NCBI GenBank assembly: GCA_020073145.1
Contig: JAIQFS010000040.1
Coordinates: 1 to 48,395, forward strand
DNA: 48,395 bases
Source of the DNA: Terriglobia bacterium
Lineage (GTDB): Bacteria; Acidobacteriota; Terriglobia; Bryobacterales; Bryobacteraceae
Direction of reading: 5' to 3'
Of this stretch, positions 26,815 through 36,612 are shown one piece after another (position 1 is the first letter of the stretch; the number at the start of each line of letters is the position of its first letter). The notes under the pieces were generated by a model. It was not told the DNA's origin. It ran no database searches and saw only the letters and a list, made by a program, of their open reading frames with translations. The position numbers and the translations under genes are program-made.

Positions 26815-27120
26815 ATGCTACGGCTGTGGGTCTGGATCGTTAAGTCGATTGTCGGCGTCGCGCAATTCGCCGTCCTCAACCGCGTGGCGGAGCGGACGGG
26901 GCTGCGGAGCGCCTGGCTGCTTCCCGTGGCCAGAGCACTTTCGCCGATGACGGGGCTGAACGAGAACCTCCTGGAAATATTGCTGCTCGCCACGGTGACA
27001 TGCTGGCTGGTGTGGTTGTTTTCGAGCCTGTGTTCGTGCCTGACGGCCTCCCTCGGCCGGGTAAACTGCGCGGGCGGATTTTCCGCGCCGGGCCCCCTCT
27101 CAGGCCGGCCGCGGGGCTAA
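26815..27120 (+). CDS. doubtful small hydrophobic ORF
   Basis: A 101-residue frame with two hydrophobic stretches (LWVWIVKSIVGVAQFAVL and ENLLEILLLATVTCWLVWLF) and a Gly/Pro/Arg tail. No Shine-Dalgarno sequence is visible, and I recognise no family. It lies in an otherwise empty 520-nt spacer between the DUF5658-like gene and the DUF6152 operon. It may be a real small membrane protein or chance coding; apart from it and the promoter at 27187, I see nothing in this spacer. Confidence 0.25.
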   Translation: MLRLWVWIVKSIVGVAQFAVLNRVAERTGLRSAWLLPVARALSPMTGLNENLLEILLLATVTCWLVWLFSSLCSCLTASLGRVNCAGGFSAPGPLSGRPRG

Positions 27121-27186
27121 GCCGGCGATCGACTCTGACGGCGGAATGAGCGCCCGATTTCGGAGGGCCGGGAAACGTGGGCTCGA

Positions 27187-27216
27187 TTGACATTTTCGCC
27201 CCCGCCGCGATAGGAT
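27187..27216 (+). promoter_or_regulatory. sigma-70-type promoter for the DUF6152 operon
   Basis: A perfect -35 TTGACA (27187-27192) is followed after 18 nt by TAGGAT (27211-27216), five of six matches to TATAAT-class -10 elements by position of the key T-A-T bases. It lies 52 nt upstream of the DUF6152 ATG, with a good Shine-Dalgarno sequence in between. This is the most canonical promoter in the window. Confidence 0.6.
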
Positions 27217-27267
27217 ACCGCCAACGCAGCACGAAGGGTGCGTTCTCCCCTCATGGAGGTCAGCGAC

Positions 27268-27660
27268 ATGAAATTCAAGGTCTTGGGAGCTCTGGCGGTT
27301 GGGATCGGCTTGCTGGTGAGCGCAGCCCCGGCGTGGGCGCACCATTCCTTTGCGGCCGAGTACGACTCGAACCAACTCATCACGTTGAAGGGCGTCGTTA
27401 CCAAGGTGGAATGGACCAACCCCCATATCTATTTCTATGTCGACGTGAAGGACGCCGGCGGCAACACGGTCAACTGGTCTCTGGAAGGTTACCCTCCGAA
27501 CACCCTGAAACGCACGGGGTTTTCGCGAGACCTGCTGAAAGTCGGCAATGCCATCACAGTGACGGCCTATAAGTCCAAGGACGGGACCAATACCGGGGCG
27601 GGACGGGAAGTGACGTTTTCGGATGGTTCCAAGAAGTTCGCGGGCCCGGCCGGCCGGTGA
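27268..27660 (+). CDS. secreted DUF6152 protein
   Basis: The start ATG 27268 has GGAGGT 7 nt upstream and gives 130 residues. The signal peptide (MKFKVLGALAVGIGLLVSAAPAWA) is followed directly by HHSFAAEYD, then LKGVVTKVEWTNPHIYFYVDV and a later NWSLEGYPPNTLKRTGFSRDLLKVG. HHSF after the cleavage site and the EWxNPH motif are the marks of DUF6152, a small periplasmic OB-like family whose function is unknown; the HH pair may bind metal. It is the first gene of a three-gene operon behind a clear promoter. The next gene starts 12 nt after its stop. Confidence 0.85.
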   Translation: MKFKVLGALAVGIGLLVSAAPAWAHHSFAAEYDSNQLITLKGVVTKVEWTNPHIYFYVDVKDAGGNTVNWSLEGYPPNTLKRTGFSRDLLKVGNAITVTAYKSKDGTNTGAGREVTFSDGSKKFAGPAGR

Positions 27661-27671
27661 GGAGGTTCACC

Positions 27672-28484
27672 ATGAGAATTCTCATTGCCCGATGGATGGT
27701 GACGGTAGCGGCGGCTGCGGCCCTGGTGTGCGGATCGGCCGCAGCGCAGGCCCCTCGCGCCGGCCAGGCCGCCGCCGGTGCGGCCCCCACGAAGCCGATT
27801 CCGCGCACTGCCGAGGGGAAACCGGACTTAACGGGCACCTGGCAGGCCGGCGGCGTGAGCATCACGGGCGAAGCAGGCGCTCCTCCGCTCCATCCGCTCC
27901 CTCCGACGAAATATCGCGCGCCGCGCCGGGAGCCGATTCCGTATCAGGAGTGGGCAGCCGCCCAGGAGAAGACGTTCACGGTGCTCGATGACCCGACTTC
28001 CCAGTGCCTGCTGCCCGGGGTTCCGCGGATCGTAGGAATGCCCATGCCGCTCGAGATCGTGCAGACGCCGAAAGAAGTGGTGATCCTGTACGAATCGTTC
28101 CGCGCCTACCGGCGCATTCCAATCAACGACAAACTCGAGCATCCCGACGACCTGACGCCGACCTGGATGGGAGATTCGGTGGGCCGGTGGGAAGGCGACA
28201 CCTTCGTGGTGGATGTGACCGGCTTCAACGATAAGACGTGGTTGAGCGGCCTGGGCAGCATTCATACGGAAAAGCTGCACGTGGTGGAGCACTACCAACT
28301 GAACGACGACGACACGCTCTCATACACTGCCACGGTGGAGGATCCCGGCGCGCTGACCAAGCCGTGGGTGACCGGCTCGGTGTTGCGGCGTCCGATTGAC
28401 GTCCGCGTCGAGGAATACGAGTGCATCGAGAACAATCCCGATAACGAGCACATCCGCAAGGCAATGGAGAAGGAAAAGAAGTAA
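27672..28484 (+). CDS. secreted protein of unknown function, paralogue A of the DUF6152 operon
   Basis: The 270-residue protein begins at ATG 27672 with GGAGGT 5 nt upstream. It has a signal peptide of about 25 residues (to AAAQA) and a conserved body shared with the next gene: GKPDLTGTW, a Cys in CLLPGVPR, EIVQTPKEVVILYE, YRRIPI, PTWMGDSVGRWEGDTFVVDV, GFNDKTW, HTEKLHVVEHY, EDPGALTKPW and EYECIENN. These motifs are frequent in Bryobacterales secretomes, by my recollection, often next to DUF6152 genes. The WEGDT-VVD-GFND block looks like a ligand-binding beta sheet, but no reaction is known. Placement with DUF6152 suggests joint periplasmic function. Confidence 0.8.
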   Translation: MRILIARWMVTVAAAAALVCGSAAAQAPRAGQAAAGAAPTKPIPRTAEGKPDLTGTWQAGGVSITGEAGAPPLHPLPPTKYRAPRREPIPYQEWAAAQEKTFTVLDDPTSQCLLPGVPRIVGMPMPLEIVQTPKEVVILYESFRAYRRIPINDKLEHPDDLTPTWMGDSVGRWEGDTFVVDVTGFNDKTWLSGLGSIHTEKLHVVEHYQLNDDDTLSYTATVEDPGALTKPWVTGSVLRRPIDVRVEEYECIENNPDNEHIRKAMEKEKK

Positions 28485-28492
28485 GGACCGGC

Positions 28493-29260
28493 ATGCGCAG
28501 GTTTCTCATTGGCTGGCTGGTTGCGGCAGGCGCCATCGCCTTTGGGCAAGAAGCGCCGGAAGCGCCGACGCTGCTGCAGGGAGGCGGCGTTCTGAATCAC
28601 CGGCCCACTCCCAACGGGCCGGCGCCGCGCGCGCGCGACGGCAAGCCGGACCTTTCCGGTATCTGGAATCCGGACCGCCACTTCATTTACGATATTTCCA
28701 CCGCGCTGAAGCCCGGCGAAACGCTGCCGTTGCAGCCGTGGGCAGCGGAAGCGACCAAGAAGCGGATGTCGAAGGACGATCCGGAAGCCAACTGCCTGCC
28801 CACGGGCGTGCCGCGTCTGGCGCCGTACCCCTGGAAGATTGTGCAGACTCCGACGTTGGTCGTGTTTCTCTTTGAGGGGAATATTCACAGCTATCGCCAG
28901 ATTTTTCTCGATGGCCGCGCGCATCCCAAGGATCCGGACCCCACCTGGTACGGCGATTCGATCGGCCATTGGGAGGGCGACACGCTGGTGGTGGATAGCG
29001 TCGGCTTCAATGACAAGTTTTGGTTCGATTTCGCGGCTCACCCGCACACCGACAAACTGCACATTACCGAACGCTACCGGCGTCCCGACTTAGGCCATCT
29101 GGAGAGTGAAGTGACCATCGACGATCCGGGCGCTTACACCAAGCCTTTCACTCTGCATGGCCAGTTCCCGCTGCAAACCGATACCGAAATCATGGAATAC
29201 GTGTGCAACGAGAACAATCAGGACGTTACCCACATCGTCGGCAAAGACAACCGGAAGTAA
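28493..29260 (+). CDS. secreted protein of unknown function, paralogue B of the DUF6152 operon
   Basis: The 255-residue protein starts 8 nt after paralogue A at ATG 28493. The signal peptide is short (MRRFLIGWLVAAGAIAFGQ). It shares the same ordered motifs with paralogue A: GKPDLSGIW, CLPTGVPRL, KIVQTPTLVVFLFE, HPKDPDPTWYGDSIG, HWEGDTLVVDSVGFND, KLHITERYRR, DDPGAYTKPF and EYVCNENNQD. It replaces A's Gly/Ala/Pro spacer with LLQGGGVLNHRPTPNGPAP. Two diverged copies in tandem point to an old duplication and perhaps a heterodimer. Role unknown. Confidence 0.8.
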   Translation: MRRFLIGWLVAAGAIAFGQEAPEAPTLLQGGGVLNHRPTPNGPAPRARDGKPDLSGIWNPDRHFIYDISTALKPGETLPLQPWAAEATKKRMSKDDPEANCLPTGVPRLAPYPWKIVQTPTLVVFLFEGNIHSYRQIFLDGRAHPKDPDPTWYGDSIGHWEGDTLVVDSVGFNDKFWFDFAAHPHTDKLHITERYRRPDLGHLESEVTIDDPGAYTKPFTLHGQFPLQTDTEIMEYVCNENNQDVTHIVGKDNRK

Positions 29261-29270
29261 CCAGTTCGCA

Positions 29271-29296
29271 GGTCTTGGCGCGACTGTCGCGAGACC
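29271..29296 (+). terminator. hairpin after the DUF6152 operon
   Basis: GGTCT and CGCGA pair with TCGCG and AGACC, with a TGG bulge and a CTG loop, 10 nt after the stop of paralogue B. No T-run follows, so this would not be a classic intrinsic terminator; it may be a 3'-end stabiliser or a weak Rho-assisted site. Confidence 0.35.
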
Positions 29297-29364
29297 GGAA
29301 ACCAGGTTCGGCATCGGGATTGTTTCTGGTTTACCCGTCTGCCGGTATTTTAAAGATGGCTCCC

Positions 29365-29373
29365 TGCTAGAAT
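29365..29373 (+). promoter_or_regulatory. extended -10 TGCTAGAAT, likely leaderless promoter of the kinase
   Basis: TGnTAGAAT is an extended -10 element. It ends 12 nt before the kinase ATG at 29386, so transcription should begin within a few bases of the start codon. There is no Shine-Dalgarno sequence between. The decayed kinase at 6157 has TAGAAT 10 nt before its former start. Confidence 0.5.
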
Positions 29374-29385
29374 CGTTCAGATTCT

Positions 29386-32196
29386 ATGGCGCTGGCGACC
29401 GGTGACAAGCTCGGGCCGTATGAGATCCTTGCTTCCCTCGGCAAGGGCGGCATGGGCGAGGTCTATCGGGCACGCGACACGCGGCTCCATCGCGAAGTCG
29501 CCCTTAAAGTTCTACCGCAAGCTTTCACCAACGAAGCCGCCCGGGAACGTTTCCAGCGCGAAGCGCGCGCCGCTTCGGCGCTCAATCATCCCCATATCTG
29601 CACCGTCTACGACGTTGGCGGGTCTGAGGACCATCCCTTTCTCGTCATGGAACTGCTGGACGGCCAGACGCTTCGCGAGCGCATTGCGGAAAAGGCTCTC
29701 GATATCCCTACGATCCTGGCCTTGGCCGTTCAAATCGCCGACGCGTTGGACGCGGCACACGCGAAAGGGATCATCCATCGCGACATCAAACCGGCCAACA
29801 TCTTCATCACCGAACGCGGCCCCGCCAAGGTGCTCGATTTCGGCCTGGCCAAGTACGCCCAGCCCACCGATCCGAACGCATCGACGGTGGAAATGCTGAC
29901 CGAACCGGGAATCGCGATGGGCACGATGGGGTACATGTCGCCCGAACAAGCGCGCGGTCAGAATGTCGGCGCGGCCACCGATCTGTGGAGCCTGGGCGTG
30001 GTTCTGTATGAAATGGTGACCAGAGTGCGGCCGTTCGACGGGCCGACCTCTCCCATCATTTTCGACGCTCTTCTGAACAGGGCCCCCCAGCCGGCCCACG
30101 AGCGGAATCCGCAGGTCCCGGCCGAGTTGGAGCGGATCATCGGCGAGCTTCTCGAAAAGGATCCCTCCCGGCGTTATGCATCCGCCGCGGAACTGCGTGG
30201 CGATCTGGAGCGGCTCCAGGCGGGATTGAGTTCGGGGGCGCCACGCCACAGGCGCAAGCCTCTGCTGAAGTATGCCGTGGCTGCCGCGATTCCGATCGTA
30301 GTTGCCTCTGGCGGTTTCTTCCTGTGGCAGCAGCGCGTTCGTGCAACTCCTCTCACCGACAAGGACACGATCGTCCTCGCCGATTTCAAGAACGCGACGG
30401 GTGACCCGGTTTTTGACGAAACATTGCGCCAGGGGATGGCCGCGCAGCTGGAACAATCCCCGTTCCTGAGCCTGATTTCCGACCAGCGTGTCCGCAAGAT
30501 GTTGGCGTTGATGAAGCGATCGCCCGATGCAAAACTCACGCCGGAGATTGCCCAGCAAGTGTGCGTGCGAAGCGGCAGCGCGGCCATGCTGGAGGGCTCT
30601 CTTGCGGCCGTCGGCAGCCAGTATGTTTTGGGTTTCCGCGCAAGAAACTGCCGGAACGGGGAGATTCTCGACGAGCAACAGGTGCAGGTAGCCAAGAAGG
30701 AAGAGGTCCTGAACGCACTCAGCCAGATCGCCGGCAGATTCCGGGAGCGGGTGGGCGAGTCGCGGACAATGGTGAAGGAACATGAGATTCCCCTGATCGA
30801 GGCGACGACCTCTTCGCTGGATGCCTGGCAAGCCTTCAGCGCGGCCCAGGCGGTGAACGTTTCGAAGGGCGGAGGAGCGGCGATTCCACTGTTTCAGCGC
30901 GCCGTCGCGCTGGACCCGAGTTTCGCGCTGGCCTCTGCCCATTTGGGTGTTGCGTATGCGGTCATCGGCGAATCGGTCCTGGCCGTGGACAGCCTGAAGA
31001 AAGCTTACGCCATGCGGAATCACGCCAGCGATCCGGAGAAGTTTTTTATCTCGCTCAATTATGAGCATAGCGTGACCGGCAATCTCGAGAAGGCGGCTCG
31101 GATTGGCGAGTCGTGGGCACAAACCTATCCACGCGATGTGCGAGCCCATTCGCAATTGTCAGTGGTCTTGCGCGGAGCCGGACGTCATATCAGATCGCTG
31201 GAGGAGGCATCGAAGGCGATCGCCGTCGATCCGGATTTTGTCTTCGGCTACATCAGTCAGGCGAGATCCTACCTGATTCTGGATCGTCTGGAAGAGGCGA
31301 GGAAGACCCTTCTTACGGCGTCCGACCGCAAGCTCGACGCGGCCAACCTCATTCTCCTGCGCTACTACGTCGCGTTCTTGGGAAGAGACGCGGCCTCCAT
31401 GGAGAGCCAGGTTGCGCTGGCCCGAGACCGGCCCGACAGTGAAGACTGGATGACGAACTCCCAGGCTCTGGTGGCAGCCTACTCAGGGCGCTTGCAACTC
31501 GCACGAAGCCTATCGCGGAGCGCCGTTGACTTGGCCCGGCAGTCCGGCCAGCATGAGAGAGCGGCCGCATTCGAGGGCGCAGCCGCATTCTATGAGAGTT
31601 TCCTGGGGAGTGCGGCGGACGCCAAAGCGCGAGCAGGGGCCGCTCTGAAGTTGTCCCGCGGCCGCGACGCAGAATATGCCGCGGCATTTGCGCTAGCGAG
31701 GTCCGGAACGACCGAGCAGTCCAAAGAACTGGCAAGCGATCTGAATCGGCGGTTTCCCGAAGACACCTTGGTTCAATTCCAATACCTGCCGGTGCTTCGC
31801 GCGCTTGCCGCTCTCAAGGAGGGTCGCCCGGCCGAGGCCATCCAGGAGCTCCCATCTGCCGAGAACTATGACCTCGCCATGAACGTGGAAAGCCTCGATG
31901 TTCATTCTGCCGGCGCAATGTACACGGCGTACGTGCGCGGCGAAGCACTGCTCGCGCAGCCCAATAAGGGGGCGGAGGCCGCGGCCGAATTTCAGAAGTT
32001 GATCGATCACCGTGGGATCGTCTTAGCGGATCCGACGGCAGCGCTGGCGCGCCTGGAAATCGGCAGAGCCTGGCATCTAGCGGGAAACGACGCCAAAGCC
32101 AAAGCCGCCTACCAAGACTTTCTCACCTTGTGGAAAGACGCCGACGACCTGCCGATCCTCCACCAAGCCAAGACGGAACGCGACAGGTTGCGCTAG
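29386..32196 (+). CDS. membrane Ser/Thr protein kinase with extracytoplasmic TPR-like domain
   Basis: The 936-residue protein has an N-terminal eukaryotic-type kinase domain (about 9-285): Gly-rich loop LGKGGMGEV, ATP Lys41, HRD 131-133 (HRDIKPANI), DFG 151-153, MSPEQ in the activation segment and a PknB-like C-lobe. One membrane helix follows (about 295-314, YAVAAAIPIVVASGGFFLW). The outer part starts with a TolB/adenylate-cyclase-associated segment (DTIVLADFKNATGDPVFDETLRQGM) and continues as TPR-like helical repeats (e.g. FALASAHLGVAYAVIGES). It would transduce an envelope signal to cytosolic phosphorylation. Start ATG 29386 sits close behind a -10 element. All catalytic residues are present. 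Confidence 0.94.
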   Translation: MALATGDKLGPYEILASLGKGGMGEVYRARDTRLHREVALKVLPQAFTNEAARERFQREARAASALNHPHICTVYDVGGSEDHPFLVMELLDGQTLRERIAEKALDIPTILALAVQIADALDAAHAKGIIHRDIKPANIFITERGPAKVLDFGLAKYAQPTDPNASTVEMLTEPGIAMGTMGYMSPEQARGQNVGAATDLWSLGVVLYEMVTRVRPFDGPTSPIIFDALLNRAPQPAHERNPQVPAELERIIGELLEKDPSRRYASAAELRGDLERLQAGLSSGAPRHRRKPLLKYAVAAAIPIVVASGGFFLWQQRVRATPLTDKDTIVLADFKNATGDPVFDETLRQGMAAQLEQSPFLSLISDQRVRKMLALMKRSPDAKLTPEIAQQVCVRSGSAAMLEGSLAAVGSQYVLGFRARNCRNGEILDEQQVQVAKKEEVLNALSQIAGRFRERVGESRTMVKEHEIPLIEATTSSLDAWQAFSAAQAVNVSKGGGAAIPLFQRAVALDPSFALASAHLGVAYAVIGESVLAVDSLKKAYAMRNHASDPEKFFISLNYEHSVTGNLEKAARIGESWAQTYPRDVRAHSQLSVVLRGAGRHIRSLEEASKAIAVDPDFVFGYISQARSYLILDRLEEARKTLLTASDRKLDAANLILLRYYVAFLGRDAASMESQVALARDRPDSEDWMTNSQALVAAYSGRLQLARSLSRSAVDLARQSGQHERAAAFEGAAAFYESFLGSAADAKARAGAALKLSRGRDAEYAAAFALARSGTTEQSKELASDLNRRFPEDTLVQFQYLPVLRALAALKEGRPAEAIQELPSAENYDLAMNVESLDVHSAGAMYTAYVRGEALLAQPNKGAEAAAEFQKLIDHRGIVLADPTAALARLEIGRAWHLAGNDAKAKAAYQDFLTLWKDADDLPILHQAKTERDRLR

Positions 32197-32260
32197 TTCG
32201 GCTGTGCCGTTTGGTTTTTCTGAGAGAAACGAACGGCCCCAACACCTGGCTGGTCCGGAA

Positions 32261-32287
32261 GGAAGGCGGACGTGTTGCCCGCCTTCC
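32261..32287. terminator. perfect 9-bp hairpin between convergent genes
   Basis: GGAAGGCGG (32261-32269) and CCGCCTTCC (32279-32287) form an uninterrupted stem with a 9-nt loop. It lies between the ends of the kinase (plus) and the WxxGxW protein (minus). There is no U-tract on either strand. A bidirectional stop is plausible but unproven. Confidence 0.4.
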
Positions 32288-32303
32288 ACCGTGCGGTTCG
32301 GGT

Positions 32304-32723
32304 TCAGTCGCGGTCGTGGCCGTGGCCGCGATCGTGCTCGCGGTCTTTGTCGTGCCCGCGGCCGTGGTCGTGTCCGCGGTCGAAATCGCGCTCGCGGCCC
32401 CGGTCCCAATGATGATCGTGCTCGAAGCGGCCGTGGTCGCCGTCCCAATAGCCGGCGAAGTAACGTCCACCTTCATGACGGGGGGCAACCCACAGAGCCC
32501 CCTCGTAGGGGGGGCGCGTCCAATAGCCTGCGTGCCACCGGTAGTGGCCGGCCAAGGGATACCAGTAGCCTTCGATCCAGAGCCACCCTGGCCCGGGACC
32601 CACGGGACGCACCGCGAACACTCGTGGGGGAGGCGGCGCGCCGATTTGAATTCCGATTGAGACGTCGGCCGCCAAGGCAGATCCGGCGGTCAGGATAACC
32701 AAAGCTAACAGTAGGCTTCTCAT
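32304..32723 (-). CDS. secreted WxxGxW-repeat protein with His/Asp-rich tail
   Basis: From ATG 32723 the protein has 139 residues and a signal peptide (MRSLLLALVILTAGSALAAD). The body carries three WxxGxW or related repeats (WIEGYW, WHAGYW, YFAGYW) within Tyr/Trp-rich segments such as WYPLAGHYRWHAGYWTRPPYEG, the YXWXGXW family of small envelope proteins of unknown role. The last 35 residues are a strongly charged His/Asp/Arg tail (HDHDH- and RGHDRGH-type), likely to bind divalent metals or nucleotides non-specifically. The in-frame ATG at 32834 would precede the signal peptide with 37 implausible residues, so I rejected it. Converges on the kinase gene. Confidence 0.8.
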   Translation of the reverse strand: MRSLLLALVILTAGSALAADVSIGIQIGAPPPPRVFAVRPVGPGPGWLWIEGYWYPLAGHYRWHAGYWTRPPYEGALWVAPRHEGGRYFAGYWDGDHGRFEHDHHWDRGRERDFDRGHDHGRGHDKDREHDRGHGHDRD

Positions 32724-32926
32724 CAACGTCTCTTCGAGCACGATTCGGGCCAAAGGCGGTTGGATGACGATGTGACATGCCATCAACGGATTTGTGACTA
32801 ACGACACCCTACGGGCACCGAACGGGACGATCAAATCTACATGGCATGGAACGGCGGCCGCCCCGGGACGGGCCCGGTCCCCAGGCGGCGACTAGCCAGA
32901 GAATTCGTTCCCAGACAGGATCACGG

Positions 32927-32932
32927 TAAAAT
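32927..32932 (+). promoter_or_regulatory. -10-like TAAAAT for the extradiol dioxygenase gene
   Basis: TAAAAT is positioned 18 nt before the start codon. A weak -35 candidate, TTCGTT, lies at 32904-32909 with 17-nt spacing. The short distance still leaves room for GAGGA ahead of the ATG. This is suggestive only. Confidence 0.35.
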
Positions 32933-32950
32933 GACCGATGCGAGGAATGC

Positions 32951-33919
32951 ATGCAAAGTGAACCGATCATGGACATCGCCCATTTGGGCCATCTGGAGTT
33001 ATTGACACCGAAGCCGGAGGAGAGCCGGCGCTTCTTCATCGACGTCATGGGCATGACCGAGAGCGGCCGCGAGGGCGATTCCGTATACCTTCACGCGTAC
33101 GACGATTATGAGCGACATTCGTTGAAACTGACCGCCTCCAAGCTGCCCGGTATGGCGCATGTGGCGTACCGGACGCGCAGCCCGCAGGCGCTGGAGCGCC
33201 GGGTGGCGGCACTCCAGGGTTCGGGTTTCGAGATCGGCTGGAACGACGGGGACCTGGCGCACGGGCCGGCGTTCGTCTGTCAAGATCCCGACGGGCACAA
33301 GATCGAGCTTTATTACGAAACGCAGTGGTACCAGGCGCCGCCGGAGCTGCGGCCGTCCTTGAAGAACCAGGCGCAGCGGTTTCCGGCGCGCGGCGTGAAC
33401 GTGCGCCGCCTGGATCACTGGAACGGGCTGGCGGTGGACATCGAAAGCAATCGCAAATTCTTCGAGCAGTATCTCGGGTTCCGGCTGACCGAACAGATCG
33501 TGCTGGATGACGGGAGCGAAGCGGCTTTGTGGATGACGTGCACCAATAAGAGCTACGACTTCGCCTACACGCGCGACCACACCGGCACCAAGGGGCGGTT
33601 CCATCACATCACGTACGCGGTGAACAGCCGCGAGGAAGTACTGCTGGCGGCGGACATTTTTCTGGAGAACGGGGTGCACATTGAAACCGGGCCGCACAAG
33701 CACGCCATCCAGCAGACGTTCTTCCTTTATGTCTACGAGCCGGGCGGGAACCGGGTGGAAGTGGCCAACGCCGGGGCTCGGCTGATTTTGGCGCCGGACT
33801 GGAAGCCGATCCGCTGGTCGGAGGCGGAGCGCAAGAAGGGGCAAGCCTGGGGACTGAAGACCATCGAATCGTTCCACACGTACGGCACGCCGCCGGTGGA
33901 GGCAGTGACCAAGAAATGA
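32951..33919 (+). CDS. catechol 2,3-dioxygenase-like extradiol ring-cleavage enzyme (VOC type I)
   Basis: The 322-residue protein has two VOC modules. Metal-site residues match XylE-type enzymes in order and spacing: His156 (RRLDHWN), the His in RFHHITY (218-219) and Glu270 (NRVEV), with the second-sphere His251 and Tyr260 also in place. These bind Fe(II) and open the ring of a catecholic substrate next to the hydroxyls. The substrate is not fixed by sequence. Start ATG 32951 has GAGGA 4-8 nt upstream; an in-frame ATG at 32969 is possible. The stop overlaps the hydrolase start in ATGA (33916-33919), so the two are translationally coupled. A LigM-type O-demethylase follows further downstream. 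Confidence 0.9.
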   Translation: MQSEPIMDIAHLGHLELLTPKPEESRRFFIDVMGMTESGREGDSVYLHAYDDYERHSLKLTASKLPGMAHVAYRTRSPQALERRVAALQGSGFEIGWNDGDLAHGPAFVCQDPDGHKIELYYETQWYQAPPELRPSLKNQAQRFPARGVNVRRLDHWNGLAVDIESNRKFFEQYLGFRLTEQIVLDDGSEAALWMTCTNKSYDFAYTRDHTGTKGRFHHITYAVNSREEVLLAADIFLENGVHIETGPHKHAIQQTFFLYVYEPGGNRVEVANAGARLILAPDWKPIRWSEAERKKGQAWGLKTIESFHTYGTPPVEAVTKK

Positions 33920-34650
33920 CGGCGAAGCGGGAAGCACTGGTGCTGCTTCCCGGGTTCCTGTGCGACCAAACGGTTTGGGAGGGCCAGATCGCGGCGTTGT
34001 CCGGCGTGGCGGCGTGCACGTGTGCGGACTACGGGACGCTGGATTCGCTACCGGCGATGGCGGCGGAGGTGCTGCGCACGGCGCCGGAGCGCTTTGCGGT
34101 CGCCGGCCACTCCATGGGCGGACGGATTGCGTTGGAAGTGTTCCGCCAGGCGCCCGGCCGGGTGACGCGGATCGCGCTGTTCAACACGGGCGCACGCGCG
34201 CGGCCGGCGGGGCCGGCGGGCGAAGAAGAGGAGCGAAAGCGGAGGGCGCTCCTGGCCCTGGCGCGGAGCGGCGGTATGCGGGCCATGGCGCTGGAATGGA
34301 TCCAGGGCATGATCGCGCCGGACCGTTTGTCCGACGGGGCTTTGGTGGAATCCATCGTGACGATGTTCGAGCGCAAGACGCCGGATCTCTTCGAAGCCCA
34401 GATGAACGCGCTTCTGGGGCGGCGGGACGCGACCGGGCTCCTCGGCCAGATCCGGTGCCCGGTTCTGCTCTTAAGCGGCCGCGAGGACAGTTGGAGCGGA
34501 CCGCCAGCGCACCGGGAGATGGCGGCGGCGATGCCCAATAGCCGGTTGGTAGTCGTTGCCGAATGCGGGCACATGTCGACGATGGAGCAGCCCGCGGCGG
34601 TGGCTGCGGCGATGCGCACATGGCTGTCGGGAAGCCCAGCGGCGGCCTAG
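33916..34650 (+). CDS. alpha/beta hydrolase, probably acting on a ring-cleavage product
   Basis: The 244-residue protein has the alpha/beta-hydrolase fold with the oxyanion segment LLPGFLCDQ, nucleophile Ser in GHSMGG (about residue 66), acid Asp in SGREDSW, and His in ECGHMSTMEQP. It has no signal peptide. It overlaps the extradiol dioxygenase stop by 4 nt, which argues for coupled synthesis and a related job: hydrolysing the semialdehyde or dienoate produced by ring cleavage, as in meta-pathway hydrolases of the same fold. That function is inferred from position, since esterases, peroxidases and MhpC-like enzymes share these motifs. Confidence 0.88.
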   Translation: MTAKREALVLLPGFLCDQTVWEGQIAALSGVAACTCADYGTLDSLPAMAAEVLRTAPERFAVAGHSMGGRIALEVFRQAPGRVTRIALFNTGARARPAGPAGEEEERKRRALLALARSGGMRAMALEWIQGMIAPDRLSDGALVESIVTMFERKTPDLFEAQMNALLGRRDATGLLGQIRCPVLLLSGREDSWSGPPAHREMAAAMPNSRLVVVAECGHMSTMEQPAAVAAAMRTWLSGSPAAA

Positions 34651-36390
<1,740 letters not shown>

Positions 36391-36459
36391 GTTTCGGCCG
36401 GGATCCCGATCCAGCCGGTTGCGGTGGACCGGGACGGGCAGGAAGTTGGCGGAGCCACG

Positions 36460-36494
36460 AGGGGCAGGCGTTGCAGCCTGCCCCTTGTTTTTTT
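36460..36494 (+). terminator. intrinsic terminator after the O-demethylase gene
   Basis: GGGGCAGGC (36461-36469), loop GTTGCA, and GCCTGCCCC (36476-36484) form a perfect 9-bp stem, extended by an A-T pair. TTGTTTTTTT follows directly (36485-36494). This is the clearest Rho-independent terminator in the window. It separates the aromatic module from the isomerase operon. Confidence 0.92.
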
Positions 36495-36612
36495 GGGAGT
36501 GGCTTGGGCCCAGCGGACGCCGGATGGGGCGGCTGGGAACAGGACGGCGGCGGGGCGCCCGCCAGGCGGAGTGCCGGGCTTGGTAAATTAGTAGCGTAAG
36601 GATTTCACCAAC

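Noticed and set aside
27657-27671. Upstream ATG (MRRFT) for paralogue A of the secreted operon
   Set aside because: The downstream ATG at 27672 has GGAGGT at ideal spacing and starts the signal peptide directly; the upstream codon lies within the previous gene's stop.
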